From the NCBI RefSeq assembly GCF_963455295.1, contig NZ_OY734020.1:4216001-4280000 (forward strand): a stretch of 64,000 nucleotides of DNA, in the 5' to 3' direction. The position numbers and the translations under genes are program-made. Of this stretch, positions 63,214 to 64,000 are shown in pieces. Position 1 is the stretch's first letter; every line of letters starts with the position of its first letter. The DNA is from Candidatus Thiodiazotropha sp. CDECU1. Lineage in GTDB: Bacteria > Pseudomonadota > Gammaproteobacteria > Chromatiales > Chromatiaceae. The notes beneath the pieces were generated by a model. That model worked only from the letters and a program-made list of their open reading frames with translations, was not told the origin of the DNA and did not search any database.

Positions 63214-63806
63214 ATTCGGGACAATCTCCTCTCCTGCAGGTATTCCATGACAAACTCGATACGATCCTGCCCCCAGAAGATCTGATCTTCGCAAATGAAG
63301 GTGGGCACTCCAACCGCCCCCTTCTCCTCGGCCTCGCTCCAGTTTTGCGCCAATGTGGCTTGACGCACAGGGTCCTGGGCCGCATCGGCCAACTCATCCC
63401 GATCCAATCCGATCTCGCTGCCCACATCGAGTAACACTTCGAGCTCACCGATATCCTTACCCTCGGCCCACTCCTTGCGCATCACCTCGACAATGTACGG
63501 GCGCAGCAATCCCTTCTCCTCCGCCAACAGAGAGCCCGCTCCGGCCAGAGTTGGATCAGTGGTTTTCGGCGGGGGATTGACGGGGATACCCAGGCGCCTG
63601 GCGAAGCGCGCCATATCCTGGCGCGCGATCGGGAGCCGCTTAACCGCCACCTCCGGTGGCGAACGCCCATCCCAGCCACCCAATGGACGCCATATCAGAT
63701 TGGTACGATAGCCATCAAAGATACGCCAGATGGTTTTACTTGCCAGATAGCAGTAGGGACTGCGGAAGTTGAAATAGAGATAGACGTCGGCTGGTTCGGT
63801 GATCAT
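63210..63806 (-). CDS. 2-hydroxychromene-2-carboxylate isomerase-like (DsbA-fold, kappa-GST type) protein
   Basis: 198 residues. VYLYFNFRSPYCYLASKTI carries the active-site Ser (S16) of the HCCA-isomerase/kappa-GST group, with GVPTFICEDQIFWGQDR near the C-terminus. Such proteins use glutathione. The substrate here is unknown; the name is for the family. It is followed by a second GST-type gene with an overlapping start, suggesting a joint function. Confidence 0.85.
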   Translation of the reverse strand: MITEPADVYLYFNFRSPYCYLASKTIWRIFDGYRTNLIWRPLGGWDGRSPPEVAVKRLPIARQDMARFARRLGIPVNPPPKTTDPTLAGAGSLLAEEKGLLRPYIVEVMRKEWAEGKDIGELEVLLDVGSEIGLDRDELADAAQDPVRQATLAQNWSEAEEKGAVGVPTFICEDQIFWGQDRIEFVMEYLQERRLSRI

Positions 63807-63829
63807 GCTTCACGCTATGTGTCTGAGAT

Positions 63830-63859
63830 AAAAAATGCCCGGCGCTGATGCGCCGGGCA
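63830..63859 (-). terminator. Rho-independent terminator
   Basis: On the minus strand: TGCCCGGCG, a six-base loop, CGCCGGGCA, then TTTTTT. It ends the partial gene at the window's right edge. Confidence 0.9.
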
Positions 63860-63870
63860 AGGGCACGGTA

Positions 63871-64000
63871 TCAACGACCGGAAGCTCTGAGATTCTGTAC
63901 GGTAAATTTATTCGCCGGATTCAATGCAGGATCGACTTGACCCTTGAACTGACCTGTCGTGCAGTGCATGGCCTGCACATCGATCATGGTGAAGGAGTCA
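63871..64000 (-). CDS. C-terminal end of an unidentified protein (partial)
   Basis: The last ~42 codons of a minus-strand gene entering from the right edge, with stop TGA at 63871-63873. The residues include MIDVQAMHCTTGQFKGQVDP and end TVQNLRASGR. The strong terminator 12 bp downstream supports it as a real gene end. Too little is visible to assign a family. Confidence 0.6.
   Translation of the reverse strand, partial: DSFTMIDVQAMHCTTGQFKGQVDPALNPANKFTVQNLRASGR

Overview
The window reads as a chromosomal segment of a gammaproteobacterium, probably a sulfur-oxidising Chromatiales-type or lucinid-symbiont-like lineage. This rests on the conserved block argH / algZ-algR / hemC-hemD-hemX-hemY, on ubiD beside a ferredoxin-type reductase, on pilU, and on several c-type cytochromes. 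The core DNA is moderately GC-rich. No rRNA, tRNA or CRISPR array was seen. The species assignment is inference.

Layout. 1-2635: end of a periplasmic binding protein, then a FecCD-type permease and its ATPase (iron-siderophore, heme or cobalamin type). Between them lie three palindromic REP-like elements alternating with two decayed copies of the permease 5' end. 2636-11100: an AT-rich array of short, same-strand genes separated by attC-like sites, with no integrase in view (a CALIN, or the distal part of an integron). Its cassettes encode a Sel1-repeat protein, a B-box-like membrane protein, a DUF6869 protein, a DUF1697 protein, a VanX/DdpX-type D-Ala-D-Ala dipeptidase and several unknowns. 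One attC is split by an IS1111-type element (with its probable guide-RNA region) and an IS1182-type element. 11447-18492: GNAT, homocysteine methyltransferase family, AraC regulator, secreted and unknown proteins, a DUF1304 gene that seems to start at AUU, and a FadL-type porin. 18754-23530: a duplicated Tat-lipoprotein/Ig-like cluster broken into successive ORFs by a recurring roughly 33-nt linker, facing a gingipain-type (C25) protease. 23819-32333: small secreted protein, GNAT, diguanylate cyclase, RND efflux pump with adaptor, PAS histidine kinase.

32538-44382: ubiD, solitary ParA, SDR, ferredoxin reductase, a SatD-type protein with a membrane partner behind a repeated operator-like motif, rhodanese, DksA-type protein, methyltransferase, and a large BTAD/SARP-type regulator with an 11-bp-period direct repeat upstream. 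44372-57928: diguanylate cyclase, diheme cytochrome, then the heme-biosynthesis operon together with another diheme cytochrome and the AlgZR-type two-component system. Between algZ and argH sits a two-gene ATPase plus HNH-nuclease pair resembling the Septu (PtuA/PtuB) anti-phage system. Its two ends carry duplicated, decayed algZ and argH start sequences, which marks it as an insertion. 57936-64000: glyoxalase-fold protein, M48 protease, MazG-like pyrophosphatase, rubredoxin, PilU, ABM-domain membrane protein, a GST/2-HCCA-isomerase pair, and the end of one more gene.

Functional themes: heme supply and c-type cytochromes are clustered, c-di-GMP signalling appears twice, and accessory DNA is concentrated in three places (cassette array, Ig-like/C25 cluster, Septu-like insertion).
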